From DATFVA01 sp963764235 (GTDB lineage: Bacteria > Bacteroidota > Ignavibacteria > Ignavibacteriales > Ignavibacteriaceae), in assembly GCA_963764235.1 (NCBI GenBank), contig CAVXRO010000008.1, forward strand, positions 372,001 through 436,000: DNA of 64,000 nt, read 5' to 3'. Below are positions 1-8,190 of this stretch, one piece after another. Position numbers and translations under genes: made by a program. How positions within the stretch are numbered: position 1 is the stretch's first letter; each line of letters begins with the position of its first letter. The notes beneath the pieces were generated by a model, which saw nothing but the letters and a program-made list of their open reading frames with translations, was not told where the DNA came from and did not search any database.

Positions 1-230
1 ACCTTAGTGTCAAATCCCCACGATTTAAATAATCTTTCGATATAATCAATATTTGCTTCGTCATATGCAGATCCTGTATGATGCGGGTGCGCCGAGAGGA
101 CCTTCATAAAGTTATCTACATTTTCTGCTTTAAGAATGGAGTCAAATCCCTTTTCAATCTTTTCCTGGTTGGTGGTCTGCGAATAAAGTGAAAGACTGGC
201 AAGGCAAAGTAATAGAATTGAATATTTCAT
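1..230 (-). CDS. M28-family metallopeptidase, N-terminal part only
   Basis: The gene runs leftwards and leaves the window, so only the first 76 codons are visible. They begin with a short signal peptide (MKYSILLLCLASLSLYSQ). Next come a helix and the stretch VLSAHPHHTGSAYDEAN. This kind of 'S..PHH.GS..D..N' segment opens M28 peptidases of the glutamate carboxypeptidase II type. The zinc ligands and active site lie outside the window, so the family call rests on the N-terminus alone. The protein is expected to be exported and periplasmic or extracellular. It is divergent from the propeller gene that starts 120 bp to the right, and the two probably share a promoter region. Confidence 0.7.
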   Translation of the reverse strand, partial: MKYSILLLCLASLSLYSQTTNQEKIEKGFDSILKAENVDNFMKVLSAHPHHTGSAYDEANIDYIERLFKSWGFDTK

Positions 231-350
231 TTCTGAACTTCCCTGGTTTTTCGGATAAATATATAAAACTTGTCGAAAATATATAAATTAGCATTGAATA
301 CAAATTCATTTTTATTCATTTTATACTTCATTTAACCAGGGATAGATTTA

Positions 351-2894
351 ATGAAAATAAAGAATTCAATTTTACCGGCAGTTTTGCTACTATCCATTTT
401 AACTTCGTTTTTATATTTCAACCGCTTTAGTTCATCTGGTAACCTTGAAAGTAGTAAGATGGAACCGTCTGAATGGATGATGACGCAGAGACTTTTTCCA
501 TATATGCAGGCCGATCCGGATGTATATTCCGAGGCTCTCCGGCAGTTTAACGCAATGAAAAGTTCACTGAAGAAAATGGAAGGATTGAGCTGGACATTTG
601 CAGGGCCTGTAAACATTGGAGGGAGAATAACAGATATTGAATTCAATCCGCTTAATCCGGATATAGTTTATTGCTCTGCTGCTACAGGAGGGGTATTTAA
701 ATCGACAGATAAAGGAGAAACCTGGCTGCCTGTATTCGACGGGCAGGCATTTATATCCATAGGAGACATTGCTGTTGATCCTGCGAATCCTGATATAATA
801 TATGTCGGTACAGGTGAAGCGAACGGAGGACACAATAATTTGCCCGGCGGCGGAATGTTTAAGTCAACCAATGCCGGAGATTCCTGGTTCCCGATAGGTC
901 TTGATAGTGCCGAGACAATCGGAAGAGTAATTATCAATCCCTCTGATCCGAATGAAATTTTTGTTGCTGCAGTAGGTTCATATTTTACACCGACTCATCA
1001 GAGAGGTATATTTAAAAGTACTGACGGTGGTGCAACCTGGAATCAATCTCTCTTCGTCTCCGATTCAACCGGAGCCATAGATATAGTAATGAACCCCAAT
1101 AACCCGGATTTTCTTCTCGCCGCTATGTGGGAAAGAGTACGGAGACCCAATTCATCGCATCTGTATGGACCCTCCAGCGGAATATACAGATCAACCGATA
1201 ACGGGACGACCTGGGAATTGCTCGGACCTTCTACAGGACTGCCGGATGCTTCATCAAACAACATTGGAAGAATAGGTCTGGCAATCTCAAAAACAAATCC
1301 TGAAATTTCATATGCACTGTATAATGACGGCGCTGTTTATATTGGTTTATACAAGACAACTGATTACGGAACCTCATGGACAAACGCCGATCCCGATATG
1401 GAAATTTTAAACGGTGTAAGTAATTTCAGCTGGTATTTCGGTCAGGTGAGAATAAATCCTTCCGATCCCGCTAAAGTTTACGTAATGGATGTTGGCTTTA
1501 TGAGATCATCCGATGGAGGAGCTAACTGGAATTTATCCTATCAGACCCACGTGGATCACCATGCCCTGGCTTTTGACCCAACAAATCCGAATTATTTGAT
1601 TAACGGTGATGATGGAGGTATATACATCTCCACAAATGGCGGTTCAACGTGGTCAGGACCAAAGGAAATGCCTAATACACAGTTTTACGAAATAGGACTT
1701 GATTATAACAATCCTCCAAAACTTTATGGCGGTACTCAGGATAACAATACTATTAGAACACAAACCGGAAGCCTGGACGACTGGCACCCCCTCATCGGCG
1801 GCGATGGCTTTTATGTAATTGTTGATTTTACTAACCCAAACATAATATATGCTGAGTCCCAGAACGGATATCTTCAGAAATCTACTAACGGTGGAAATGA
1901 CTTTAGTTATGCAAGAAACGGTATAAATCCTGACGAACCTACAAACTGGTCAACCCCGGTTGTAATGGATCCTAATGATCATAATGTTCTGTATTACGGC
2001 ACAGATAGAGTATACCGTACTACTAACGGTGCAGGGAACTGGACAGTAATAAGTCCTGATCTTTCAGACGGCATTCCCGGCACAAGACTCGGTACCGTTA
2101 CAACGATAGATGTGGCTCCAACAAATTCCAACGTTATTTACGCTGGCACAGATGACAGCCATGTATGGGTCACTACGGATTATGGTTCTAACTGGACGGA
2201 TATTTCCACAGCGCTTCCTTACCGGTGGGTAACACGGGTAAAAGTCGATCCGAATAATGAGAATAATGTTTACGTAACTTTTTCGGGTCTGAGATGGCGC
2301 GATCCTCAATCTCACGTATTTAAGAGCACTAATATGGGAGCTGACTGGTCCGACATAAGCAGCAATTTGCCTGATGCCCCTGCTAACGCTTTTGCGGTCG
2401 ATAATAATGATCCCAACAGACTTTACCTTGGTAGCGACGTCGGAGCATTTATGAGCTTTAATGGAGGCACAAGCTGGCAGCCTATTGCCGATGGACTGCC
2501 TGTTGTTTCTGTTTATGATATGAAGATCCATCCTGTGGAAAATTACCTGGCAATAGGAACGCACGGAAGATCAATGTACAAAATTGATCTCGGGCAGTTG
2601 GTCGATGTTAAGCAGCCGGTTAATAAATTAAAAGATTTCAGTTTGTCACAGAATTATCCAAATCCTTTTAACCCATCCACCAATATATCCTTTTCACTAG
2701 CGCATCCATCTTTTATTACACTCAAAGTTTATGATGTACTGGGGAAGGAAGTTGCCAGCCTTATTGACGAAGAAAAGTCCCCCGGTACATATGACATAAA
2801 CTTTAATGCTCAAAACCTGAGCAGCGGCGTGTATTATTACCGGATTAAAGCAGGCAGTTTTTCAGAAACCAGGAAAATGATTTTGATGAAGTAG
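351..2894 (+). CDS. Secreted BNR/VPS10-type propeller protein with T9SS C-terminal domain
   Basis: This is an 847-residue exported protein with an N-terminal hydrophobic signal (about residues 8-24). The body consists of many BNR/sialidase-type repeats, recognisable as 'FKSTDGGATW', 'YRSTDNGTTW' and 'YISTNGGSTW', each paired with 'DP.NP..IY'. Together they should form one or two beta-propellers like VPS10/exo-alpha-sialidase folds. No catalytic sialidase arginine triad is evident, so an enzymatic role is not claimed. The last ~80 residues are a type A T9SS sorting domain, beginning SQNYPNPFNPSTNIS and ending with SSGVYYYRI and ETRKMILMK. The family is known to be exported through the outer membrane with the domain cleaved or anchored. 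Substrate unknown. Confidence 0.9.
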   Translation: MKIKNSILPAVLLLSILTSFLYFNRFSSSGNLESSKMEPSEWMMTQRLFPYMQADPDVYSEALRQFNAMKSSLKKMEGLSWTFAGPVNIGGRITDIEFNPLNPDIVYCSAATGGVFKSTDKGETWLPVFDGQAFISIGDIAVDPANPDIIYVGTGEANGGHNNLPGGGMFKSTNAGDSWFPIGLDSAETIGRVIINPSDPNEIFVAAVGSYFTPTHQRGIFKSTDGGATWNQSLFVSDSTGAIDIVMNPNNPDFLLAAMWERVRRPNSSHLYGPSSGIYRSTDNGTTWELLGPSTGLPDASSNNIGRIGLAISKTNPEISYALYNDGAVYIGLYKTTDYGTSWTNADPDMEILNGVSNFSWYFGQVRINPSDPAKVYVMDVGFMRSSDGGANWNLSYQTHVDHHALAFDPTNPNYLINGDDGGIYISTNGGSTWSGPKEMPNTQFYEIGLDYNNPPKLYGGTQDNNTIRTQTGSLDDWHPLIGGDGFYVIVDFTNPNIIYAESQNGYLQKSTNGGNDFSYARNGINPDEPTNWSTPVVMDPNDHNVLYYGTDRVYRTTNGAGNWTVISPDLSDGIPGTRLGTVTTIDVAPTNSNVIYAGTDDSHVWVTTDYGSNWTDISTALPYRWVTRVKVDPNNENNVYVTFSGLRWRDPQSHVFKSTNMGADWSDISSNLPDAPANAFAVDNNDPNRLYLGSDVGAFMSFNGGTSWQPIADGLPVVSVYDMKIHPVENYLAIGTHGRSMYKIDLGQLVDVKQPVNKLKDFSLSQNYPNPFNPSTNISFSLAHPSFITLKVYDVLGKEVASLIDEEKSPGTYDINFNAQNLSSGVYYYRIKAGSFSETRKMILMK

Positions 2895-2914
2895 GCCTCA
2901 AGGATTTTAAACCT

Positions 2915-2973
2915 GCAGGTTAGCCGGGCTGTACCAAAAGTGATATTGTCATGATGTCCTCCGGCTTACCTGC
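2915..2973 (+). repeat. Inverted repeat downstream of the propeller gene
   Basis: The left arm GCAGGTTAGCCGG (2915-2927) pairs with CCGGCTTACCTGC (2961-2973) at 12 of 13 positions, enclosing a 33-nt loop. It starts 20 bp after the stop codon. It could protect or end the transcript, but no T-run follows, so a classical intrinsic terminator is not supported. Confidence 0.5.
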
Positions 2974-3022
2974 ATTGTTTATACTGCCGCTGGCAGATAG
3001 GTTGGTAGTTTTATCCGCCTTT

Positions 3023-3112
3023 TGAACTCAAAATGAGACACCCCGAAACAGCCAAATTTCCACTGTTGAAAAATCTGTAGTATGACAAAATGTCAGTGTC
3101 CCGGGTTTTGCT
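3023..3112 (+). promoter_or_regulatory. Possible sigma-54 promoter with upstream palindromic operators
   Basis: Two dyads with the same AAA centre, ACTCAAAATGAGA (3026-3038) and TGACAAAATGTCA (3083-3095), precede TGTCCCGGGTTTTGCT (3097-3112). The consensus for sigma-54 is TGGCACGNNNNTTGCW. The -12 half matches fully, but the -24 half has two mismatches, including one of the normally invariant GG pair. The arrangement resembles an enhancer-binding-protein site plus -24/-12 promoter, but the promoter call is weak. Confidence 0.25.
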
Positions 3113-3211
3113 TAGATCATCTTCTGATTTCACCGTTTATCCTAAATAGTTAGCCGGCACGGAAATGAATTTTTATTTTTCAATATTATAATACATTCAA
3201 TGGAGGGCAGC

Positions 3212-4273
3212 ATGAGAAAAAGGATCAGCTTCAACATTTACATCTTCTACATTATTATGTTCATTCTGATGCTGGCTGCTGTGGTTTCGGCCCAGACGCA
3301 GCTTACCGCTCCCCAGGTGAGCCAGAAAGCCAGTGTATCCCAGACTATTGGACTTACTGAGATAACTATCAACTATCACAGCCCAAAGGTCAACGGCCGG
3401 GAAGTATGGGGCAAACTTGTACCTTACAATGAAGTTTGGCGCGGCGGTGCAAATGAAAACACAACCATAACGTTTTCTGATCCCGTAAAAATTGAAGGGA
3501 AAGATATTCCTGCAGGTACATATGGATTGCATTTCATTCCCACAGAAAAAGACTGGACGGTTATCTTCAATAAAAACTATTGGTCGTGGGGAAGCTTTAA
3601 TTACAGAGAAAAGGATGATCAGCTCAGAGTAACAGTAAAACCGGAAAAAGCAGATTTCCGTGAATGGCTGAGCTACTCCTTTGATAATCCTGAAGAGAAT
3701 TCGGTTACCGTAGTACTGCGGTGGGAAAAACTACAAGTCCCTATTCATATTACACTTGATGTCCACGAACTTGTGCTGCAGCATATGAAGAAAGAGCTTG
3801 ACAACCTTCAGGGATTTTCCTGGCAGGGCTGGAACCAGATCGCTGCATATGCACTTGTTAATAACGTTCACCTCGCCGATGCTATGGATTGGGCAGACAA
3901 ATCAATAAATATTAATAAAAATTTCACTAACCAGATGACGAAAGCAGGACTGCTGGAAGCAACGGGTAAATCCGCCGAAGCAGCAGAATTGAAAAAATCG
4001 GTAATGGCAGATGCAACAGAAGCTGAAATGAATACTTACGGCTACCAGCTGCTCCAGAGAGGTAAGAACGCAGAAGCACTTGAGGTATTTACCAGGAATA
4101 CTAAAGATCATCCAGATTCGTGGAATGTTTGGGATAGTCTTGGTGAAGCTTATGGGATTAACGGCGATAAAGAGATGGCCGCTAAATATTACTCAAAAGC
4201 ATACGATATGGCTCCCGAAAATCAGAAGAGCAGGATAAAAGGCATCCTTAAAAACTTTGGCAAGAATATGTAG
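3212..4273 (+). CDS. DUF2911 domain protein with C-terminal TPR repeats
   Basis: I chose the ATG at 3212, which has GGAGGG at 3202-3207. The in-frame ATG at 3200 would overlap that ribosome binding site. The protein starts with a signal peptide ending near VVSAQ. Residues ~25-175 match DUF2911, with TEITINYHSPKVNGR, VWRGGANENT, IPAGTYGLHFIP and WSWGSFNY. Residues ~180-350 are helical TPR-like repeats, the clearest being 'NVWDSLGEAYGINGDKEMA'. DUF2911 proteins are widespread exported proteins of Bacteroidota with no established biochemical role, so none is claimed here. The terminator at 4295-4339 closes the gene. Confidence 0.88.
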   Translation: MRKRISFNIYIFYIIMFILMLAAVVSAQTQLTAPQVSQKASVSQTIGLTEITINYHSPKVNGREVWGKLVPYNEVWRGGANENTTITFSDPVKIEGKDIPAGTYGLHFIPTEKDWTVIFNKNYWSWGSFNYREKDDQLRVTVKPEKADFREWLSYSFDNPEENSVTVVLRWEKLQVPIHITLDVHELVLQHMKKELDNLQGFSWQGWNQIAAYALVNNVHLADAMDWADKSININKNFTNQMTKAGLLEATGKSAEAAELKKSVMADATEAEMNTYGYQLLQRGKNAEALEVFTRNTKDHPDSWNVWDSLGEAYGINGDKEMAAKYYSKAYDMAPENQKSRIKGILKNFGKNM

Positions 4274-4294
4274 CCTAGTTTATGTTTTTTCAAT

Positions 4295-4339
4295 TGCTGT
4301 CGCAACTCAATCATTGCCGGGTGCGACAGCATAATTTTT
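4295..4339 (+). terminator. Rho-independent terminator after the DUF2911 gene
   Basis: TGCTGTCGCA (4295-4304) pairs perfectly with TGCGACAGCA (4322-4331) and is followed by TAATTTTT. It lies 22 bp after the stop codon. Confidence 0.8.
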
Positions 4340-4442
4340 CCTCAAAAATTTCTTCTTTGTTATCTGGCCTTTCCTCTCCCCGATTGTCCTAACAGAAAAT
4401 CCCCACAAATGTATAACTGATTTAATAATACATATTTAATGT

Positions 4443-4450
4443 TAAATTTG
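4443..4450 (+). promoter_or_regulatory. Candidate Bacteroidota -7 element for the rhomboid gene
   Basis: TAAATTTG matches the TAnnTTTG -7 consensus of Bacteroidota promoters and lies 21 bp before the rhomboid ATG. A clear -33 TTG element is not visible, so the call is tentative. Confidence 0.35.
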
Positions 4451-4471
4451 TGTTATTGAAGGATTGTAAAA

Positions 4472-5140
4472 ATGGAAGAACAAAAAAATTCCCCGCAAAC
4501 GGTGAAAAGTCTGCTGATACCCGGAGGCTTCGTTGTATTTTTATGGATAATCCTCATTATTCAGCAGACATTTAACCTGAACTTCCCTTACGAATTCGGC
4601 CTTTATCCGAGAACCTTTTCCGGTTTGATTGGAATTATAACCTCACCGCTGATTCACGCCGGATATACGCACCTTCTCTCTAATTCACTGCCGGTATTTC
4701 TGCTCTCTGCAGGGATGATTTATTTTTATCCCGAGACTGCGTTTAAGGTTATAGGGATAATTTATGTTTTTACAGGACTGCTGGTATGGCTTTTTGCCCG
4801 TTCTGTTTTTCATATAGGTGCATCAGGATTGATATATGGCTTTGCTGCTTTTCTGTTCTTCAGCGGAATCTTTAAGAGAGATAACCGCTCTATAGGACTC
4901 TCTCTCCTGGTTACCTTCCTATATGGCGGGATGGTCTGGGGAATCCTTCCCGGACAGCCTGGCATTTCATGGGAATCACATTTCTTCGGGGGAATAACCG
5001 GGATAATCTGCGCTTTCATCTTCCGTAAAAAAGATAAGCATTATAAATACGATTGGGAAGCAGAGGAAAGTGATGTGCCTCCTGACAAGCTTGAAATCTC
5101 ATACGACAAGGACAGGCAGGGTGAGCCCTCTAAGGAATAA
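4472..5140 (+). CDS. Rhomboid family intramembrane serine protease
   Basis: This is a 222-residue polytopic membrane protein. The rhomboid signatures are present: IHAGYTHLLSNSLPVFLL in an early transmembrane helix, the catalytic serine in GASGLIYG (about residue 114), and the partner histidine in WESHFFGGITGI near the last helix. Together these give the Ser-His dyad inside the membrane. Rhomboids cleave transmembrane segments of other proteins, and the target here is unknown. The C-terminal ~35 residues are charged and cytosolic. It stands alone between two terminator or intergenic regions. Confidence 0.93.
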   Translation: MEEQKNSPQTVKSLLIPGGFVVFLWIILIIQQTFNLNFPYEFGLYPRTFSGLIGIITSPLIHAGYTHLLSNSLPVFLLSAGMIYFYPETAFKVIGIIYVFTGLLVWLFARSVFHIGASGLIYGFAAFLFFSGIFKRDNRSIGLSLLVTFLYGGMVWGILPGQPGISWESHFFGGITGIICAFIFRKKDKHYKYDWEAEESDVPPDKLEISYDKDRQGEPSKE

Positions 5141-5406
5141 TACCGGGCTAGAAAATTTGTTTCGAATTAAGCAGGATATCAGGTTCGATTTAGTTCGAAA
5201 TCTGATCGTTAGATTCCGAAATAAATCCTTCTTTGAGGAACAGGTTCGGAATGAAACCTTGGGGACACCCTCAATCAGCCTCTAACCTTATCTTTTTAAT
5301 GATAATTCACCAAACTTTTTTATTTTGTTGGGAATTTATGTAAATAGGAAACCTTTGAAAAATAACTTTGGAATTTGAGAAAGAAAATCAGAAGAGGAAA
5401 TTACTA
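5141..5406. other. 266-bp intergenic region with an imperfect hairpin
   Basis: The region is AT-rich. It contains an imperfect inverted repeat ATCAGGTTCGA ... TCGAAATCTGAT near 5177-5205. An open frame across it (5070-5285) has no family resemblance and overlaps the rhomboid C-terminus in another frame, so no gene is called. Confidence 0.4.
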
Positions 5407-5760
5407 ATGAAAAAAACAACATCAGAAACCAGGAAATACCGCCTGGATATGAATGATCAAATACTTAACTCAGGCTTCAGAGATTTTAATAAATTTTTTG
5501 CCCTGGATAATAAAGCTTACATTGACGGCGCACTTCCGGCAAAGACGAAAGAGCTGATGGGACTTGTTGCATCCATGGTAATGCGATGCAATGACTGCAT
5601 CTTTTATCATATCGACAGATCTATACAGGAAGGCGCGGGCAGGGAGGAGCTGTATGAGTCATTTAATATCGCTCTTATTGTTGGCGGCTCAATAGTAATC
5701 CCCCATCTAAGATATGGTTTCGAGGTGATGGAAGATATCCTTACGGAATCAAATAAATAA
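5407..5760 (+). CDS. AhpD-like / carboxymuconolactone decarboxylase family protein
   Basis: I chose the ATG at 5407, preceded by AGAGGA, over an upstream TTG at 5368. This gives 117 residues. The core shows LPAKTKELMGLVASMV followed by RCNDCIFYHID, the CxxC...H motif of AhpD-type proteins. In those, the two cysteines and the histidine form a peroxidase or thiol-disulfide reductase centre. A glycine-rich helix (IVGGSIVIPHLRYG) ends the domain. A role in peroxide or thiol redox handling is an inference from the motif, and the substrate cannot be told. It is likely co-transcribed with the SemiSWEET 23 bp downstream. Confidence 0.88.
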   Translation: MKKTTSETRKYRLDMNDQILNSGFRDFNKFFALDNKAYIDGALPAKTKELMGLVASMVMRCNDCIFYHIDRSIQEGAGREELYESFNIALIVGGSIVIPHLRYGFEVMEDILTESNK

Positions 5761-5783
5761 TTTTTCAATTTTACAGGACTACA

Positions 5784-6041
5784 ATGGAATATATCGGAAT
5801 TATCGGACTGCTGGCTCTGGCTGCCGGGTGGATCCCCCAGACCATCGAAACCATTAAATATAAACGCTGCAACATAAACCTCTATTTCCTTATTCTTAAC
5901 TTCATAGGAAGTGTATCCCTCACTATCTATGCGATATTTCTTCACGACGCTGTTTTTACTATTCTTAATTCAATGACTACACTCGGTGCGGTTATTAACC
6001 TGTTTTACAAATTCCAATCGGTAAAAGGAGCAAATGCTTGA
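5784..6041 (+). CDS. SemiSWEET / PQ-loop family transporter
   Basis: This is an 85-residue protein with three predicted transmembrane helices. The PQ-loop motif lies in the first helix (AAGWIPQTIETIKYKR), followed by NFIGSVSLTIYAIF and a third helix. A single three-helix bundle of this length is the bacterial SemiSWEET form, which works as a dimer and moves small sugars in characterised members. The stop codon overlaps the TTG start of rdgB, so the two genes are translationally coupled. Confidence 0.88.
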   Translation: MEYIGIIGLLALAAGWIPQTIETIKYKRCNINLYFLILNFIGSVSLTIYAIFLHDAVFTILNSMTTLGAVINLFYKFQSVKGANA

Positions 6042-6622
6042 ATAAAATCATAATTGCCACCACAAACCAGGGAAAGCTGAAGGAAATAAAAAAAATATTG
6101 AAGGATCTTCCGTTCGATCTTTTGAGTCTGGGTGATTTGGAGAATGTTCCAGAAGTAATCGAAGATAAGGATACATTTCTCGGTAATGCAGAAAAAAAAG
6201 CGACGGATATCTTTAATGTTCTTAAAATCCCGGTTATTGCGGACGATTCAGGACTTTCAGTTGATCAACTCAGCGGCAGACCGGGTGTTTATTCCGCCAG
6301 GTATGCCGGAGAAAACTCATCGGACGAGGAGAATAACAAGAAACTAATATCAGAACTGAAGCGGCTGCCGTCACCTCACCCTGCTAGGTTTATTTCTGTC
6401 GCTGTTTATTATGACGGGAATACCTATATTTCCGCCTCCGGTGAGCTGATTGGTGAAATAATTCTTAACCCGAAAGGACACAACGGGTTCGGTTACGACC
6501 CGTTATTTGTACCTGCAGGTTATCCGTCAACACTGGCGGAATTATCTTTTGAAGAAAAAAACAGTATAAGTCACCGGGCTGAAGCTTTTAATAAACTGAA
6601 AAAAAAGTTAATCGGAGGTTAA
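6038..6622 (+). CDS. rdgB: dITP/XTP pyrophosphatase (RdgB/HAM1 family)
   Basis: The enzyme hydrolyses non-canonical purine nucleoside triphosphates (dITP, ITP, XTP) to monophosphates, keeping them out of DNA and RNA. At 194 residues it has the usual length. Diagnostic motifs are ATTNQGKLKEI at the N-terminus, ADDSGLSVDQLSGRPGV with the metal-binding acidic pair, GHNGFGYDPLF, and the terminal SHRAEAF. The start is TTG at 6038, with AAAGGAG at 6024-6030, and it overlaps the preceding stop codon. A lipoprotein gene follows 1 bp after the stop. Confidence 0.96.
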   Translation: MNKIIIATTNQGKLKEIKKILKDLPFDLLSLGDLENVPEVIEDKDTFLGNAEKKATDIFNVLKIPVIADDSGLSVDQLSGRPGVYSARYAGENSSDEENNKKLISELKRLPSPHPARFISVAVYYDGNTYISASGELIGEIILNPKGHNGFGYDPLFVPAGYPSTLAELSFEEKNSISHRAEAFNKLKKKLIGG

Positions 6623-6623
6623 T

Positions 6624-7397
6624 ATGATGAGGTTCCTTTCCGGTTCAGTATTAATAATAATATTAGGACTCTTAATAAATGCATGTAATAAGAATAATAG
6701 CACGAATCCTCCTGTTCAGAACAATACGGGATATTTTCCTAACGGGGACGGTACCACCTATACTTATTCTATAGCAAAAAGTGATTCAAACGGAACTCAG
6801 AATACAGGAACCCGCAGCACTGAATACAGCGGCACAGAAGTAAAGAACGGTACAACTTACCAGGTGCAAATCGACTCAATAAACATATCGGGCATATCAT
6901 CGATCTCTCTTTCATATTTCCGGAAAACCAACGACAGTCTCTATTACTTCCTGGATACAACAGGATTGTCAGCTTCCATACCCGATAGTCTGAGAAACAG
7001 CATATCGCTTGATGCAGAAATGAAGCTTCTCTCATTTCCTGTTGATGTTAATAAAACCTGGTCGGTTTTTAAGTTATCCATAAAATATCTCATATTTACC
7101 CTCCCTGTATTGACAGTTGATGGTTCTTATGATGGAACAGAAAACATTACGCTGAATCTTAATTCGGGAGATGTAAATAAGGATGCAGTAAGATTAAAAT
7201 ATACCCTGAGCATTATAGTTCCCGGCGCCCCAACAACCGAATACAACGCTTCTGCCTGGCTGGTTGACGGGATAGGAATTGTCAAGTGGCAGGGCAACGC
7301 TGCAATACTGGATGTGTTCGCAGGCGGAGGCATTGATCTTTCGGATACAACTTCGGTAATTACTCAGAGTCTTATCTCTTACGACGTTAAGCAATAA
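6624..7397 (+). CDS. Predicted lipoprotein of unknown function
   Basis: This is a 257-residue protein with a lipoprotein signal: a hydrophobic stretch followed by the lipobox LINAC (cysteine at about residue 21). An Asn/Ser-rich spacer comes next. The rest is rich in beta-strand patterns and Tyr/Thr/Ser and contains NGDGTTYTYSI near residue 40. No family is recognised beyond a general resemblance to Bacteroidota surface lipoproteins. It starts immediately after rdgB and ends just before a hairpin shared with a convergent gene. Confidence 0.75.
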   Translation: MMRFLSGSVLIIILGLLINACNKNNSTNPPVQNNTGYFPNGDGTTYTYSIAKSDSNGTQNTGTRSTEYSGTEVKNGTTYQVQIDSINISGISSISLSYFRKTNDSLYYFLDTTGLSASIPDSLRNSISLDAEMKLLSFPVDVNKTWSVFKLSIKYLIFTLPVLTVDGSYDGTENITLNLNSGDVNKDAVRLKYTLSIIVPGAPTTEYNASAWLVDGIGIVKWQGNAAILDVFAGGGIDLSDTTSVITQSLISYDVKQ

Positions 7398-7423
7398 GCG
7401 CAGTCATTTCGAATCTATTTTTA

Positions 7424-7446
7424 GAGACGGGTCGTTGACCCGTCTC
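7424..7446. terminator. Strong hairpin between convergent genes
   Basis: GAGACGGGTC and GACCCGTCTC form a perfect 10-bp stem with a GTT loop. TTTTTA lies just upstream on the plus strand, so a run of A (U-poor) follows it on one side and no immediate T-run on the other. Its place between convergent genes suggests a two-way transcription stop. Confidence 0.6.
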
Positions 7447-7472
7447 AGATCGTCGTCGTAATTTTTTCTTAT

Positions 7473-7499
7473 TCTTTGCGCCTTTGTGTCTTCGTGGCA
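7473..7499 (-). repeat. Intergenic element of the CACGAAGACACAAAG type
   Basis: Read on the minus strand this stretch is a run of short near-repeats: CCACGAAG, ACACAAAG, GCGCAAAG. Similar strings recur between genes in many environmental bacterial genomes. Its function is unknown. Confidence 0.4.
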
Positions 7500-7506
7500 T
7501 TTTTTC

Positions 7507-8190
7507 CTATTTCGTAGCAATAATAGTCTGTACAATCCCCATTGTAAGCGGATAGATCTCAATATTCCTGAAACCCGAATTCCTCAACAGCTCCGGCATA
7601 TTTATTTTCTCATCAAATTCCTCAACCGAACGCGGCAGGTATTTATAAGCTTCCATATCACCTGATATTATACCGCCAACCAAAGGGAGTACCTTTTTGA
7701 AATAAAACTTATACAAGGTTTTGAACACAGCATTAGAAGGGAGCCTGAACTCAATAATCGTCGCTTTTCCGCCCTTACTTAATATCCGGTAAAAGGAATT
7801 AAAACCTTCCTGGATATCGTAAAAATTTCTGACGCCGAAGGCAACCGTTATATTTGTAACAGACTCATCTTTAAGGGGAAGATTTTCTGCAACCATCTGT
7901 ACTGTTTTTGATTTTATCCACTCACTCTTTTTCTCAAAAAGCTGAAGCATATTTAACGAATAATCTGCTCCGAAGATTTTTTTTGCCCCCTGTTTCCTGG
8001 CCTCTATTGCAACGTCGCCAGTACCGCAGGCAACATCCAGCAGGATACTGTCTGAATTAAGTCCTGTAAGCTCCAGAGCTTTTTTTCTCCAGTAAATATC
8101 CATCCCGAAGCTCAGCAGATGATTAAGAAAATCATATTTCCAGGCAATAGAATCAAATATCTTTTTAACTTCTTTTTTCTTTTCAGTCAT
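7507..8190 (-). CDS. menG: Demethylmenaquinone methyltransferase (MenG/UbiE family)
   Basis: This SAM-dependent methyltransferase performs the last step of menaquinone synthesis. The protein has 227 residues, the usual size. It shows FDSIAWKYDFLNHLLSFG at the N-terminus, the SAM-binding LDVACGTGDVAIEA (about residues 50-63), and VAFGVRNFYDIQEGF, a UbiE signature. The C-terminal 'YPLTMGIVQTIIATK' is also typical. It overlaps the upstream PAP2 gene by 8 bp, and rsmA, PAP2 and menG form a leftward operon. Menaquinone rather than ubiquinone is expected in this phylum. Confidence 0.95.
   Translation of the reverse strand: MTEKKKEVKKIFDSIAWKYDFLNHLLSFGMDIYWRKKALELTGLNSDSILLDVACGTGDVAIEARKQGAKKIFGADYSLNMLQLFEKKSEWIKSKTVQMVAENLPLKDESVTNITVAFGVRNFYDIQEGFNSFYRILSKGGKATIIEFRLPSNAVFKTLYKFYFKKVLPLVGGIISGDMEAYKYLPRSVEEFDEKINMPELLRNSGFRNIEIYPLTMGIVQTIIATK

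Larger units (their letters stand above)
2895..3211. other. 317-bp intergenic region rich in dyad symmetries
   Basis: No coding sequence was found. The region holds AACCTGCAGGTT (2910-2921), a long inverted repeat (2915-2973), a small hairpin CTGCC-GCT-GGCAG (2984-2996), and two further dyads at 3026-3037 and 3083-3095. A sigma-54-like motif follows at 3097-3112. It is the densest set of palindromes in the window and probably combines a 3' structure for the upstream gene with a promoter for the DUF2911 gene. Confidence 0.6.

Noticed and set aside
2064..2564. A 166-codon open frame antisense to the propeller gene
   Set aside because: Its composition reflects the opposite strand of BNR repeats, and no recognisable motif is present.
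5070..5285. A 71-codon open frame after the rhomboid gene
   Set aside because: It overlaps the rhomboid C-terminus in another frame, has no ribosome binding site, and no family match.
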